40,156 bases of DNA from an uncultured Myxococcales bacterium. GTDB lineage: Bacteria; Myxococcota_A; Polyangia; Palsa-1104; JAEUJZ01. The DNA is taken from assembly GCA_937868485.1 (NCBI GenBank), contig CALMML010000072.1, positions 1 to 40,156 of the forward strand, written 5' to 3'. The translations under genes and the position numbers were made by a program. How positions within the stretch are numbered: position 1 is the first letter of the stretch; each line of letters opens with the position of its first letter. Below, piece by piece: positions 9,353 through 17,100 of this stretch. The notes below the pieces were generated by a model. The model made no database searches and had not been told where the DNA came from. It saw only the letters and a list, made by a program, of their open reading frames with translations.

Positions 9353-9862
9353 ATGGCACAGAGCAAAGCCTCGAACGTCTCCGCCTATCTGGAAGAGCTT
9401 CCCGTCGAGCGTCGCGAGATCGTCTCGGCGATTCGCTCGGTCCTCTGCGAAAACCTGCCGCCCGGTTTTTCCGAGACGATGGTCTACGGAATGATTGGCT
9501 ACGTGATTCCGCTGTCGGTGTATCCGAACACCTACAACGGTCAGCCGCTGACGGTGGCGGCGCTCGCGTCGCAGAAAGGCTATGTGTCGCTGTACCTGAT
9601 GTCGATCTACGGCGATCCAGCACTCTCAACGTGGTTTGTCGACGCGCATCGGCAGCTTGGCAAGGTGCTCGACATGGGCAAGTCGTGTCTGCGTGTGCGG
9701 AATCTCGACGACATCTCGCTGCCGATTGTCGGTCAAGCGATCGCCAAGGTCAGCGCCGAGCAGTTTGTCGCGACCTACGAAGCTGCGCGTGCGCAGACCC
9801 GCACCGCGACCCGTCGAGCCAACGCCCGCTCCACCAAAACCCGAGCAGCGGCCCAGCCGTAA
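9353..9862 (+). CDS. DUF1801 domain protein
   Basis: The 169-residue protein matches the DUF1801 pattern. An N-terminal helix reads VSAYLEELPVERREIVSAIR, followed by FSETMVYGMIGYVIPLSVYP, ASQKGYVSLYLM, and LDMGKSCLRVRNLDDISLP near residue 115. Members are small cytoplasmic proteins related to YdhG/YjdI-type frataxin-like folds; their biochemical role is not settled. ATG 9353 is preferred over the in-frame GTG at 9344. The C-terminus (about 145-169) is rich in Arg, Thr and Ala, is probably disordered and may contact nucleic acid. There is no signal peptide. It lies between the protease and bamD with a 75-bp gap to the latter and need not be functionally linked to either. Confidence 0.82.
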   Translation: MAQSKASNVSAYLEELPVERREIVSAIRSVLCENLPPGFSETMVYGMIGYVIPLSVYPNTYNGQPLTVAALASQKGYVSLYLMSIYGDPALSTWFVDAHRQLGKVLDMGKSCLRVRNLDDISLPIVGQAIAKVSAEQFVATYEAARAQTRTATRRANARSTKTRAAAQP

Positions 9863-9896
9863 GTGGGCCAAATCATGACGGTTTTTCGTCGTCAGA

Positions 9897-9902
9897 GTTG
9901 AC
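9897..9902 (+). promoter_or_regulatory. Possible -35 box upstream of bamD
   Basis: A perfect TTGACA lies 35 bp before the bamD ATG. The best -10 candidate, CACATT at 9922-9927, is weak and at 19-bp spacing, so only the -35 element is recorded. Confidence 0.25.
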
Positions 9903-9937
9903 AGATCGACCTGTCGCAGACCACATTGAGCGTCCAC

Positions 9938-10861
9938 ATGCACTTTTTGTTTCGCAGGCTCTCGGTCCCACAGACGCTGCTGCGATGTTCGCTGGTTGTC
10001 GCTGTGCTGTATCTGGCTGGGTGTGCGGCCTTCGTCGAAAACTTTCGTCCGGTGATCTACGGCAAGACCGCCAAAGAGAACTACGAAAAGGGCATTCGCT
10101 CGATGAAGGGCGAAAGCAGTCTCGACGCAGCCAAGTACTTCAACTACGTCCGACAAAACTGGCCGACGTCACGCTGGGTGCCGTGGGCGGAGCTGGGCTT
10201 GGCTGACTCCGCGTTTTCCCGCGAGGCCTACATCGAGGCCATCGACGGCTACAAGACCTTCATCGCCAGCCATCCGCGTCATCCCAAGACGGTCGATGGC
10301 TACTGCGCGTTCAAGATCGGTGAGTCGTACTTCAAGCAGATTCCGTCGGACTTTTTCGTGCTGCCACCGTCGTACGAAAAGGATCAAGGCCCGGTCATTG
10401 ATGCGCAGCGAGAGCTGACGAGCTTCCTTGATCGCTACGGACAGAGCGCGTATGCCGACTCGGGTCGCAAGCTGCTCGCCGACGTGATTCAGCGACTGGC
10501 GGATCATGAGCTGTACGTCGCTCGCTACTACCTGGAGCGAGGCCGAACCAAGGCCGCGATCGGTCGACTGGAATTCGTGGTGCGTGAGTATCCACGGGCG
10601 CGGCGTGATGCGGAAGTGCTGATGCTGCTCGGGCAGGTGTATCTGAAGCAAGGGGAGCCCAAGGATGCGCGCGATGCGTTCCGTCGCCTGGTGATCGAGC
10701 ATCCCGACGACTACCGCATCGAGCAAGCCAAGATCTTCCTCGACTACATCGGCACTGCGTTTGGCGACTTGCCGCCACCTGCGCCGCTTCCTCCTCGGAA
10801 GAGCCCTGGTGCGAGCCGATCCACGGCTTCCGACGACAGTGAGCTACTGCCGCCCGAGTAG
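9938..10861 (+). CDS. bamD: Outer-membrane assembly lipoprotein BamD
   Basis: The 307-residue protein starts at ATG 9938; a TTG at 9926 is also in frame. The signal peptide ends in lipobox LAGC (Cys29). Five TPR-like helical hairpins fill residues about 45-280, with the BamD family wording DAAKYFNYVRQNWPTSRW, AYIEAIDGYKTFIASHPRHP, LTSFLDRYGQSAYAD and the typical VARYYLERGRTKAAIGRLEFVVREYP. BamD is anchored to the inner leaflet of the outer membrane and, with BamA, folds beta-barrel proteins into the membrane. The protein is somewhat longer than the roughly 245-residue E. coli form, with a Pro/Ser-rich C-terminal tail (about 285-307) that may be disordered. A separate promoter seems to serve the TPR gene downstream. 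Confidence 0.86.
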   Translation: MHFLFRRLSVPQTLLRCSLVVAVLYLAGCAAFVENFRPVIYGKTAKENYEKGIRSMKGESSLDAAKYFNYVRQNWPTSRWVPWAELGLADSAFSREAYIEAIDGYKTFIASHPRHPKTVDGYCAFKIGESYFKQIPSDFFVLPPSYEKDQGPVIDAQRELTSFLDRYGQSAYADSGRKLLADVIQRLADHELYVARYYLERGRTKAAIGRLEFVVREYPRARRDAEVLMLLGQVYLKQGEPKDARDAFRRLVIEHPDDYRIEQAKIFLDYIGTAFGDLPPPAPLPPRKSPGASRSTASDDSELLPPE

Positions 10862-10878
10862 CTCGTCACGGGCGCCGC

Positions 10879-10908
10879 TTGACGTCTTCCGTGGGCAGAA
10901 ACTACACT
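10879..10908 (+). promoter_or_regulatory. Sigma70-type promoter for the TPR gene
   Basis: TTGACG (10879-10884) and TACACT (10903-10908) are separated by 18 bp. The inferred transcript start near 10915 leaves a leader of about 30 nt before the GTG at 10946. Confidence 0.42.
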
Positions 10909-10945
10909 AGGACGCTTACTAACCTCTGAACAGCGGTTTGCTTTC

Positions 10946-13312
10946 GTGGCCAATTCTGGAAATAAAGAAAAGCTCATCGAAGCAGCGCAGCAATTGGCTG
11001 AAAAAGGCCAGTTTGACAAAGCGCTTCGTGAATATCTCAAGGTTGCCGCCGAGGACGAAAACGATGTCCTCGTTTGGGTGCGGATCGGCGACTTGTACGT
11101 CAAGCTCGGTCAAAAGAGCGAAGCAATCGCCAACTATCAGCGCGTTGCGCAGCTCTATATCGCCAGCGGTCAGCCTGATAAAGCCACTTCGGTTTATCAG
11201 CAAATTCTTCAGCTCGATCCGAAGTCCGCTGATACTTATATGTCGCTAGGTGGTCTGTATCGCGACATGAACAAAGTTCCGCTGGCTATGCAGCAGTTCG
11301 AGCTGGCGGCGCAGCTGTATTCACGGGTTGGCAAGCACGCGCAGTCGCTGCGTGCCGAACAAGCGGTGGTGGATCTGGCACCAGAGAGCCTGCCGCGTCG
11401 GATTCGCTTGGCTGAGCTGTACTCGAAGGAAAGTCTACCGACGGAAGCGGCCCGCGAGTTTCGTCAGGCGAGCCTGCTGCTCAAGAGCCAGAATCGCATG
11501 GACGACTGGGCGAAGGTGGTGGAACGTCTGCTGTTCCACGCTCCGTCGGATGTTGCGATATCCAACGAGCTGGCTCGGTACTATCTGTCTGTGAACGATA
11601 GCCTGCGAGCACTGTCACGGCTCCAGACTTCTTTTAAAGAACATCGTAACGACAAAGAGCTGCTTGAGCTATTGGCGCAAGCCTTTGTGAAGCTGCAAAA
11701 GCCGGACAAAGCGATTGCTGTGTTGAAAGAGCTGGCGCGGCTTCATAACGATCGCAGAGCGGCTGAGTCGGTGTATCGCAAGGTGCTGGCCATTGATCCC
11801 AGCGACGTGGATGCGCAGGGCGCGGTGGGCGGTGGCTCGCTGCCGGCTGCTTCGGCTGCGCAGACCCACTTTACGTCTGCACTGATTCTCAATTCTCCCA
11901 GTCCGGGGCCGGTGCCGTCGTCGAAGTCGTCGCCGATTCCTGGTTCTGTGGTTTCGGCGGGGCGTCCGACGCCACTGGTGGTTCCAGCCATGCAAGCACG
12001 TACAAGCTCCGACATCACGCCGGTGGTGGGTGTTCGTCTCGATGGTACGGTTCCGCCGACGACTCGTCCCGTCGAACAGCTGAGCGATGAAGAAGAGCAA
12101 GATCGCGTGCTCAGCGAGTCGGACTCGTTTGTACGGTTTGGGCTCAAAGGCAAGGCGCTGGAATCGCTGCGCGCGACGCTGTCGCATCGACCGCACCTGC
12201 ACAAAGTGCGTGAAAAGCTGGCCAAGGTCTACGAATCGCTGGGTCAGTTTCGTCCCGCGATTGCCGAGCTGCGAACGCTGGCCGATCGCGCCGTCAGCCA
12301 CGAAGAGCAGTCTCGCTATCTGCGAGAGATCCTGCGGCTGGATAACCGCGATGGAGCCGCGTCGGAGCGTCTGCGTCGAATCAGCGGTGAGTTTAAGCCG
12401 GTCTCGTCGCCGTCTGTCGATGAAGATGAGCCGGTGATCGAGATGTCAGCGTCGGAAGATGACGGTCCGACTTCGCCCAATCCGGTGGTGTCGACCCGTG
12501 GAGAGCCGCTGCCGTTGCCGCCTGCTCCGTCGGGGCCGCCAAGCCGTCCTCCGGTGTCAGACAAGCCATCGTCGCGTCAGTCGTCGCCGTCGCAGCGCAG
12601 TGGCACGCTGCGAGAAGAGCTGGCCGAGGTCGAGTTCTTCATGCAGCAGCGGATGTTCGACGATGCCAAGCGGCTTCTGCGCCTGCTGTCGTCGCGGTAT
12701 CCGCACAGTCAGACCGTTCAAAACAAGCTGGCCGAGCTGAGTGGAAGTAGCTCTGCATCCGACGAAAACCTGATCGAGCTAGAGCCCGAAGAGCTTGTGC
12801 CCGACAGCACGCCGCCGGTTAGCAGTCCCGCGCTGCCGCCCGCGAGCAAGAAGGCGCCGCCGCTTGCTTCGGCGCGTAGTATTCCGGTTCCTCCGTCGGG
12901 AACAACGCCGCAGCCGGCTGCGCAGGACAAGAGCGGACCGATCGAGACACGCGATCCGAGTGAGTCGTATCAGCGTGGCATCGCCCATCGCAACCGAGGT
13001 CAGCACGCGCTGGCGATTGGCGAGTTCAAGGTTGCGATGCAAGAGCGCAAGCTGGCTGGTCGGGCGGCGCTGATGCTCGGGCAGTGTTATCGCGATCTGT
13101 CGCAGCTTCGTGAAGCCGTCGAGGTCTTCAAAGAAGGTCTCTACATGCCGTCGGTGTCCGACGCAGACTTGGCAGAGCTGAACTATCAGCTCGCGCAGTG
13201 CTATGAGCGACTGCACAACAACAAAGAAGCGATCTACTTCTATCAGCAGGCGCAGCAGACGCAGCCGGGTTACAAAGACTCGGCGGTGCGAGTGAGCGCG
13301 CTGCGTCGCTAG
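10946..13312 (+). CDS. Large tetratricopeptide-repeat protein
   Basis: The 788-residue protein begins with GTG at 10946, and no strong Shine-Dalgarno is visible. Residues 8-285 are consecutive TPR hairpins, for example DVLVWVRIGDLYVKLGQKSEAIANYQ and the following DKATSVYQQILQLDPKSA type. Three further TPR blocks (about 385-455, 555-600, 680-788) are joined by long Pro/Ser/Thr-rich linkers (about 290-380, 480-550, 615-675). There is no signal peptide or membrane helix, so it is probably a cytoplasmic scaffold. Myxobacterial genomes hold many such proteins, some serving motility or secretion complexes, but nothing here ties it to one. It follows bamD by 84 bp and converges on the CDF gene. Function not assigned. 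Confidence 0.85.
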   Translation: MANSGNKEKLIEAAQQLAEKGQFDKALREYLKVAAEDENDVLVWVRIGDLYVKLGQKSEAIANYQRVAQLYIASGQPDKATSVYQQILQLDPKSADTYMSLGGLYRDMNKVPLAMQQFELAAQLYSRVGKHAQSLRAEQAVVDLAPESLPRRIRLAELYSKESLPTEAAREFRQASLLLKSQNRMDDWAKVVERLLFHAPSDVAISNELARYYLSVNDSLRALSRLQTSFKEHRNDKELLELLAQAFVKLQKPDKAIAVLKELARLHNDRRAAESVYRKVLAIDPSDVDAQGAVGGGSLPAASAAQTHFTSALILNSPSPGPVPSSKSSPIPGSVVSAGRPTPLVVPAMQARTSSDITPVVGVRLDGTVPPTTRPVEQLSDEEEQDRVLSESDSFVRFGLKGKALESLRATLSHRPHLHKVREKLAKVYESLGQFRPAIAELRTLADRAVSHEEQSRYLREILRLDNRDGAASERLRRISGEFKPVSSPSVDEDEPVIEMSASEDDGPTSPNPVVSTRGEPLPLPPAPSGPPSRPPVSDKPSSRQSSPSQRSGTLREELAEVEFFMQQRMFDDAKRLLRLLSSRYPHSQTVQNKLAELSGSSSASDENLIELEPEELVPDSTPPVSSPALPPASKKAPPLASARSIPVPPSGTTPQPAAQDKSGPIETRDPSESYQRGIAHRNRGQHALAIGEFKVAMQERKLAGRAALMLGQCYRDLSQLREAVEVFKEGLYMPSVSDADLAELNYQLAQCYERLHNNKEAIYFYQQAQQTQPGYKDSAVRVSALRR

Positions 13313-13380
13313 TCGAGCGGTTGTGACGCGCTGACGAGGGGACGGCGCGTCGGATCAGGTCTTTGGGATGTTGGCTCGAC
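13312..13380. terminator. Nested inverted repeats between convergent genes, probable bidirectional terminator
   Basis: GTCGAGC (13312-13318) pairs with GCTCGAC (13374-13380). Inside it, GACGCGC (13325-13331) pairs exactly with GCGCGTC (13345-13351). Placement between two convergent stop codons fits transcription termination from both sides, although there is no T-run. Confidence 0.45.
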
Positions 13381-13396
13381 GGAGCGTCGCGTGCCG

Positions 13397-14371
13397 CTAG
13401 TACTGTAGGCCGCGATCTTTGCGCAGCTTTTCTTCGTCAAAGCCTGGCTCGACGTAGATGCGACGAAGGTGCGGATACTTCGCGCGCAGTGCCGCTTCCA
13501 GATCGTTGATCTTGCTCTCGAGCGCATCCATCGTCAGCTCGCGGGCGAAGCGAATCTTGATCGCGGCCAGCACTTCCTGCGGCGCAATGTGAATGGTTCG
13601 CAGGTGAATGACCGCGAGCACGCCCGGCTGCTGCTCGGCCAGCGCGATGATCTGCTCGTGTTCTTCCTTTGGAACCGCTTCGCCAATCAGCAGGCTCATC
13701 GAGTCTCTTCCGAGGAAGATCGCCACCACCAGCAGCGCCATACCGACGACAATCGACGCCAGTGCATCCCACAGCGGGTTTCCGGTCAGGTGACTTGCGA
13801 CGATTCCGATGAGCGCCACCGCCAAACCGAACAGCGCCGCGAGATCTTCAAACAGCACCGTCAGCACCGTCGGATCGCGCGCATCTTCGATGGTCTTTTT
13901 GAGCCCTTTGCCCGCCGTCATGTGCAGAAACTCCTGCACCGCCGCACGCAGCGACCAGCTCTCCAGCACCAGCGACACGCCGAGCACGATGATTGCCCAC
14001 TTCACATCACCGTGTGCGGACGCTTGTCCGTGCGCGATGTGCCACAGCTTTTCGCTGCCTTCCCAGATGCTGACCGCCGCACCGATGAGGAAGATGCTAC
14101 CAGCGACGATGAACGCCCAAAAATACGTCTCGGTGCCGTAGCCAAACGGATGAAGCGCGTCGGGCGGTCGCGAGCTGCGACGCATTCCGATGAGCAAGAA
14201 CGCCTGGTTCGACGTGTCCGCCAGCGAGTGGACCGCTTCCGCCAGCATCGCGGTCGATCCACTGATCGCTGCGGCCACAAACTTAAACACTGCGATGAGC
14301 AGGTTGATGATCAGCGCCACCACCACCACGCGGTGTCCGCCGCTGTGGCCTGTTGGCTCTTGTTCGCTCAT
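13397..14371 (-). CDS. Cation diffusion facilitator (CDF) metal transporter
   Basis: The 324-residue protein has about six membrane helices and a cytoplasmic C-terminal domain. The CDF signature AEAVHSLADTSNQ at 44-56 holds His48 and Asp52 of the HxxxD metal site, and a second acidic helix reads NPLWDALASIVVG. The HSLADTSNQ wording resembles the SLC30A9-like branch. CDF proteins exchange Zn(II), Fe(II), Mn(II) or similar ions for protons across the inner membrane, usually outward; the ion cannot be chosen from sequence. The C-terminal domain (about 225-324) contains the HLRTIHIAPQEVLAAIKIRF strand expected of the dimerising domain. It follows engB by 15 bp, and an eight-G run in this gap acts as or contains the ribosome site. 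It is probably the last gene of the ketosynthase-like/engB/CDF operon. Confidence 0.88.
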   Translation of the reverse strand: MSEQEPTGHSGGHRVVVVALIINLLIAVFKFVAAAISGSTAMLAEAVHSLADTSNQAFLLIGMRRSSRPPDALHPFGYGTETYFWAFIVAGSIFLIGAAVSIWEGSEKLWHIAHGQASAHGDVKWAIIVLGVSLVLESWSLRAAVQEFLHMTAGKGLKKTIEDARDPTVLTVLFEDLAALFGLAVALIGIVASHLTGNPLWDALASIVVGMALLVVAIFLGRDSMSLLIGEAVPKEEHEQIIALAEQQPGVLAVIHLRTIHIAPQEVLAAIKIRFARELTMDALESKINDLEAALRAKYPHLRRIYVEPGFDEEKLRKDRGLQY

Positions 14372-14377
14372 GATGTT

Positions 14378-14385
14378 CCCCCCCC
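14378..14385 (-). repeat. Run of eight G between engB stop and CDF start
   Basis: On the minus strand eight consecutive G lie 6 nt before the CDF ATG, where the ribosome site belongs. Being outside both reading frames, length change would alter initiation and not frame. Confidence 0.6.
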
Positions 14386-14386
14386 T

Positions 14387-15058
14387 TTACGGCACGCGAT
14401 CTTGCAGCGAGTCTCCCGACGCGATGGGTTTGTCTCCAGCCGCGAGCAGCAGTCGCAGCCACAGCTCACCGATGCCTTCGCCTTGCTCCGCTGCGCAGAC
14501 GAGCGCTTTTCCACCCAGCACCCGCGACAGGATCTGCGCCGCTGGCTTTCGCTCGGACTTGGCCAGCTTGTCGGCCTTGGTCAGCACCGGAATCACCTTG
14601 CGACCGAGCCCGCGCAGGTACGTTGCCAGCTCGCTTTCGTCGAACAGCAGCTCTTCCACCTGCGGAGACATCACCCTGCGTGCGTCGCACAGCATTGCCA
14701 CCGCGCGCAGGTTTTCCCGGCCACTTAAGTACTCTTCCATCATCTTTTGCCAGCTGGCGCGCTCGGTGCGGCTGACTTCCGCGTAGCCGTAACCTGGCAA
14801 GTCCGCGAGCAGCACGTCGACGGGACGCTCGGGACCGCTTAGCGTTGCACGGAAAAAGTTGATGAGTCGCGTCCGTCCCGGCGTCTTCGACACCCTGGCC
14901 AGACCGCGACGACCGAGCAGCGCATTGAGCAGCGTCGACTTTCCCACGTTGCTGCGACCACAGATGGCGACTTCAGTCACGGTGGGCGACGGCCACTGCG
15001 TGCGGGTTGGTGCGCTGGCGACAAACTCGCTGCGAAGGATATGCATAGGCGGGCTCAT
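14387..15058 (-). CDS. engB: Ribosome biogenesis GTPase YihA/YsxC (EngB)
   Basis: The 223-residue protein has the complete TRAFAC GTPase set in EngB style: G1 GRSNVGKS at 34-41, a G2-region Thr in SKTPGRTRLINFF, G3 DLPGYGYA at 86-93 and G4 TKAD at 160-163. EngB binds the maturing 50S subunit and is essential in many bacteria. I chose ATG 15058 (MSPPMHILRSEF), which has AAGG at good spacing and lies 16 bp after the upstream stop; ATG 15046 is possible. The much longer open frame to 15409 overlaps the ketosynthase-like gene and is not supported. It is probably co-transcribed with the genes on either side. Confidence 0.93.
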   Translation of the reverse strand: MSPPMHILRSEFVASAPTRTQWPSPTVTEVAICGRSNVGKSTLLNALLGRRGLARVSKTPGRTRLINFFRATLSGPERPVDVLLADLPGYGYAEVSRTERASWQKMMEEYLSGRENLRAVAMLCDARRVMSPQVEELLFDESELATYLRGLGRKVIPVLTKADKLAKSERKPAAQILSRVLGGKALVCAAEQGEGIGELWLRLLLAAGDKPIASGDSLQDRVP

Positions 15059-15074
15059 TGTACCTTGGGTTCGA

Positions 15075-16358
15075 CTAGGCTTTGCGAAGGACCAGGCTGA
15101 CGTTTGCGCCGCCTTGCGAGAGCGTGGGCAGCAGCACATGACGAACCAGCGCGTCACGCGGCGAAAGGACAAGCCCCGGCAGGCTGCGACCTGGATCGGG
15201 CGCTTCACAGTGTACGGTTCCTGGCACTTTTTGTGCGCAGAGCGACCACAGGGCCGCACCCAGGCGTACACCAGCGGAGGTCTGCCACTCGCCACACTGG
15301 CCAATGACCGACGAAATGGCGACGTGCTCTGCTGCGGGTCCAAGCGCTTGTCGGAGCGCGCTTGTTTCCATCTCATCGAGCGAGCTTCCGTTGCCCGCAC
15401 CAGCGACATAGTCGATCTGGTCTGCCGTCAGGCCCGCAGCTTGAAGGCTCTTGGTGATCGCCGCGCCAGCTTCGGAGGATGCCGCGCCAGCTGCCGACCA
15501 GCCGACTCGAGCACGATGATCACCCGCTCGACCCACGCCTGATAGATACGCGAGAGCTGGACCGCTCAGCGTCCGATCCGCTCGCTCGAGCAGCACCACC
15601 ACGGCACCTTCACCGGGCACGATGCCTTGACCACGCGCTTCGTAGGGATGAATCGGCGGACGCTCGGCGGAAGCCAGATCCGGCGACAGCAGCGACATCT
15701 GCGACAGACCATGAACCAGCCACGGCGACAGCTCATCGCAGCCACCACACAGCACAGCATCGGCCCGGTCGGTTGCGATCAGCTCAGCGCCGGTTGCGAT
15801 CGCTTCGGGCAGCGACAGCTCGCGGTGATTGACGGTGATGTTTGGTCCGGTCAGACCCAGCTCAATCGCCAGCAGTCCCGACGACGCATTCATGACCGTA
15901 TACGGAAACACTGCGGGTGACGCGGCAGCCATTCCGTCAGCGATGAAGCTGCGAACAAACTCAATGGTGGAAGAAAGTCCGCCGAGTCCAGTGCCGAGCA
16001 CCACACCCACGCGATCGGCTCCATGGGTGCGAACGGCAGCGGATTCCGTCGGAGCGACACCGGGAGCCAGACCCAATGCTTCACGCGCAGCAACGACACA
16101 CATCTGCGCGAGCCGTGGCATGCGACGACGCTTCCCCGCATCAATATGGGCTTGCGCGCCAAAGTCATCGACGCAGCCAGCCCAGAGCGACTGACCTCGC
16201 TGCTCACTCGGAAGCTGGCTCGATAGCTCGACAGATCGACTGAATGCGGAGCGTCCTTCGGCCAGACCTGCGAAAAATGCCTGCCGCGTAGCGCCGAGCG
16301 GTGTGACCAGCCCGAGTCCGGTGATGGCCACCTTCGGCAGAAGCGAGACGCTAGACAT
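15075..16358 (-). CDS. Ketosynthase-fold protein without catalytic residues
   Basis: The 427-residue protein aligns by motif with FabF/KAS-II enzymes over its full length: PKVAITGLGLVTPLG at the start, GVVLGTGLGG, GLTGPNITVN, ADAVLCGGCDEL, GEGAVVVLLER and a closing GGANVSLVL. The active-site Cys of the usual TACATG block is Glu180 (NHRELSLPEA). The first catalytic His (AHGT) is replaced in GAGNGSSLDE (about 320-329). The KSxxGH Lys and His are replaced in ISSVIGQ (348-354), ending in Gln354. It cannot perform Claisen condensation by the known mechanism. Chain-length factors of type II polyketide systems lose only part of this set, and here no partner ketosynthase or ACP lies nearby. ATG 16358 fits the family N-terminus. 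It heads the engB/CDF gene group. Confidence 0.82.
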   Translation of the reverse strand: MSSVSLLPKVAITGLGLVTPLGATRQAFFAGLAEGRSAFSRSVELSSQLPSEQRGQSLWAGCVDDFGAQAHIDAGKRRRMPRLAQMCVVAAREALGLAPGVAPTESAAVRTHGADRVGVVLGTGLGGLSSTIEFVRSFIADGMAAASPAVFPYTVMNASSGLLAIELGLTGPNITVNHRELSLPEAIATGAELIATDRADAVLCGGCDELSPWLVHGLSQMSLLSPDLASAERPPIHPYEARGQGIVPGEGAVVVLLERADRTLSGPALAYLSGVGRAGDHRARVGWSAAGAASSEAGAAITKSLQAAGLTADQIDYVAGAGNGSSLDEMETSALRQALGPAAEHVAISSVIGQCGEWQTSAGVRLGAALWSLCAQKVPGTVHCEAPDPGRSLPGLVLSPRDALVRHVLLPTLSQGGANVSLVLRKA

Positions 16359-16383
16359 GGCGCTATTTGCTATCATGCAAGCC

Positions 16384-17058
16384 ATGGCGAAAACGAAAAA
16401 AATGGCAAGCCTGCTTCGAACGGCTGCCCCTGCGGTCGCCGGAGCAGTTCTCCTCGCTGCCCAGCCCGCAGAGGCCAAGATCCTCGAAGGCTACGTCGAT
16501 GTGTACGTCGGCGGGATGTACGGCACTCCGCCCAAGCTCAGCTCGATCGTGACCCAGAAGTCCGAGCAAGCGGGCACCACCAAGGGCGCCGACTTCTTCG
16601 ACTACAACTCCGGCGGACTGCTGGGCTTGCGCGGCGGCGTCGAGGTCCTTCACACCGACGTCTACGTTCAGTTCGATCAGTTCGTGACGATGCAGGGTTT
16701 TTCGGGCTCGACGATCCAGGGCATGATCGGCTGGGACTTTGAGCTGGGCTCGGGCGCGTGGCGTGGCGTTCTGGGCGGCTACGGCGGACTCATCTTCGGT
16801 CTTCCCTATCGCACCGAGTATCCGATCGATCGCAAGCAGATCGCGTGGTTCGGACTCGGCGCGGAAGGCCAAGCGGGCGTCGAGTACTACCTAAATCGCT
16901 TCTTCGTCCTCAACTTCACCGGCACCTTCGGCTACCACTACATGCTCGCCGGGGCAGAGCAGGTCATCATCGACATGGCGGGCAATACCGAACAGACCCG
17001 CACCCACGGCTTCCACCTGCTTGGCAAGCTCGGTCTGCGCTTCCAGCTTGGCATCTAA
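16384..17058 (+). CDS. Predicted outer-membrane beta-barrel protein
   Basis: The 224-residue protein has a Lys-rich signal peptide ending at AEA (cleavage after residue 31). Alternating amphipathic strands with many Gly and aromatic residues follow, for example GYVDVYVGGMYG, GLLGLRGGVEV and WRGVLGGYGGLIFGL. It ends in LGKLGLRFQLGI, a C-terminal strand of the kind recognised for barrel insertion, though the last residue is Ile and not Phe. The size fits an 8-10 strand barrel. No family name can be given. Its ATG (16384) lies only 25 bp from the divergent ketosynthase-like start, so its promoter must lie within or overlap that gene's 5' end, unless one of the starts is further in. Confidence 0.72.
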   Translation: MAKTKKMASLLRTAAPAVAGAVLLAAQPAEAKILEGYVDVYVGGMYGTPPKLSSIVTQKSEQAGTTKGADFFDYNSGGLLGLRGGVEVLHTDVYVQFDQFVTMQGFSGSTIQGMIGWDFELGSGAWRGVLGGYGGLIFGLPYRTEYPIDRKQIAWFGLGAEGQAGVEYYLNRFFVLNFTGTFGYHYMLAGAEQVIIDMAGNTEQTRTHGFHLLGKLGLRFQLGI

Positions 17059-17100
17059 AACCTGTGCCGAGACACCGGGCGGTTTTGCTATCGTCCGGTC

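Noticed and set aside
9244-10206. 320-codon plus-strand frame spanning the DUF1801 and bamD starts
   Set aside because: It overlaps two well-supported genes in another frame, and its composition (Arg/Ser-rich) is that of a shadow.
15058-15409. N-terminal extension of engB
   Set aside because: It lies entirely inside the ketosynthase-like gene, and EngB proteins begin near the chosen start.
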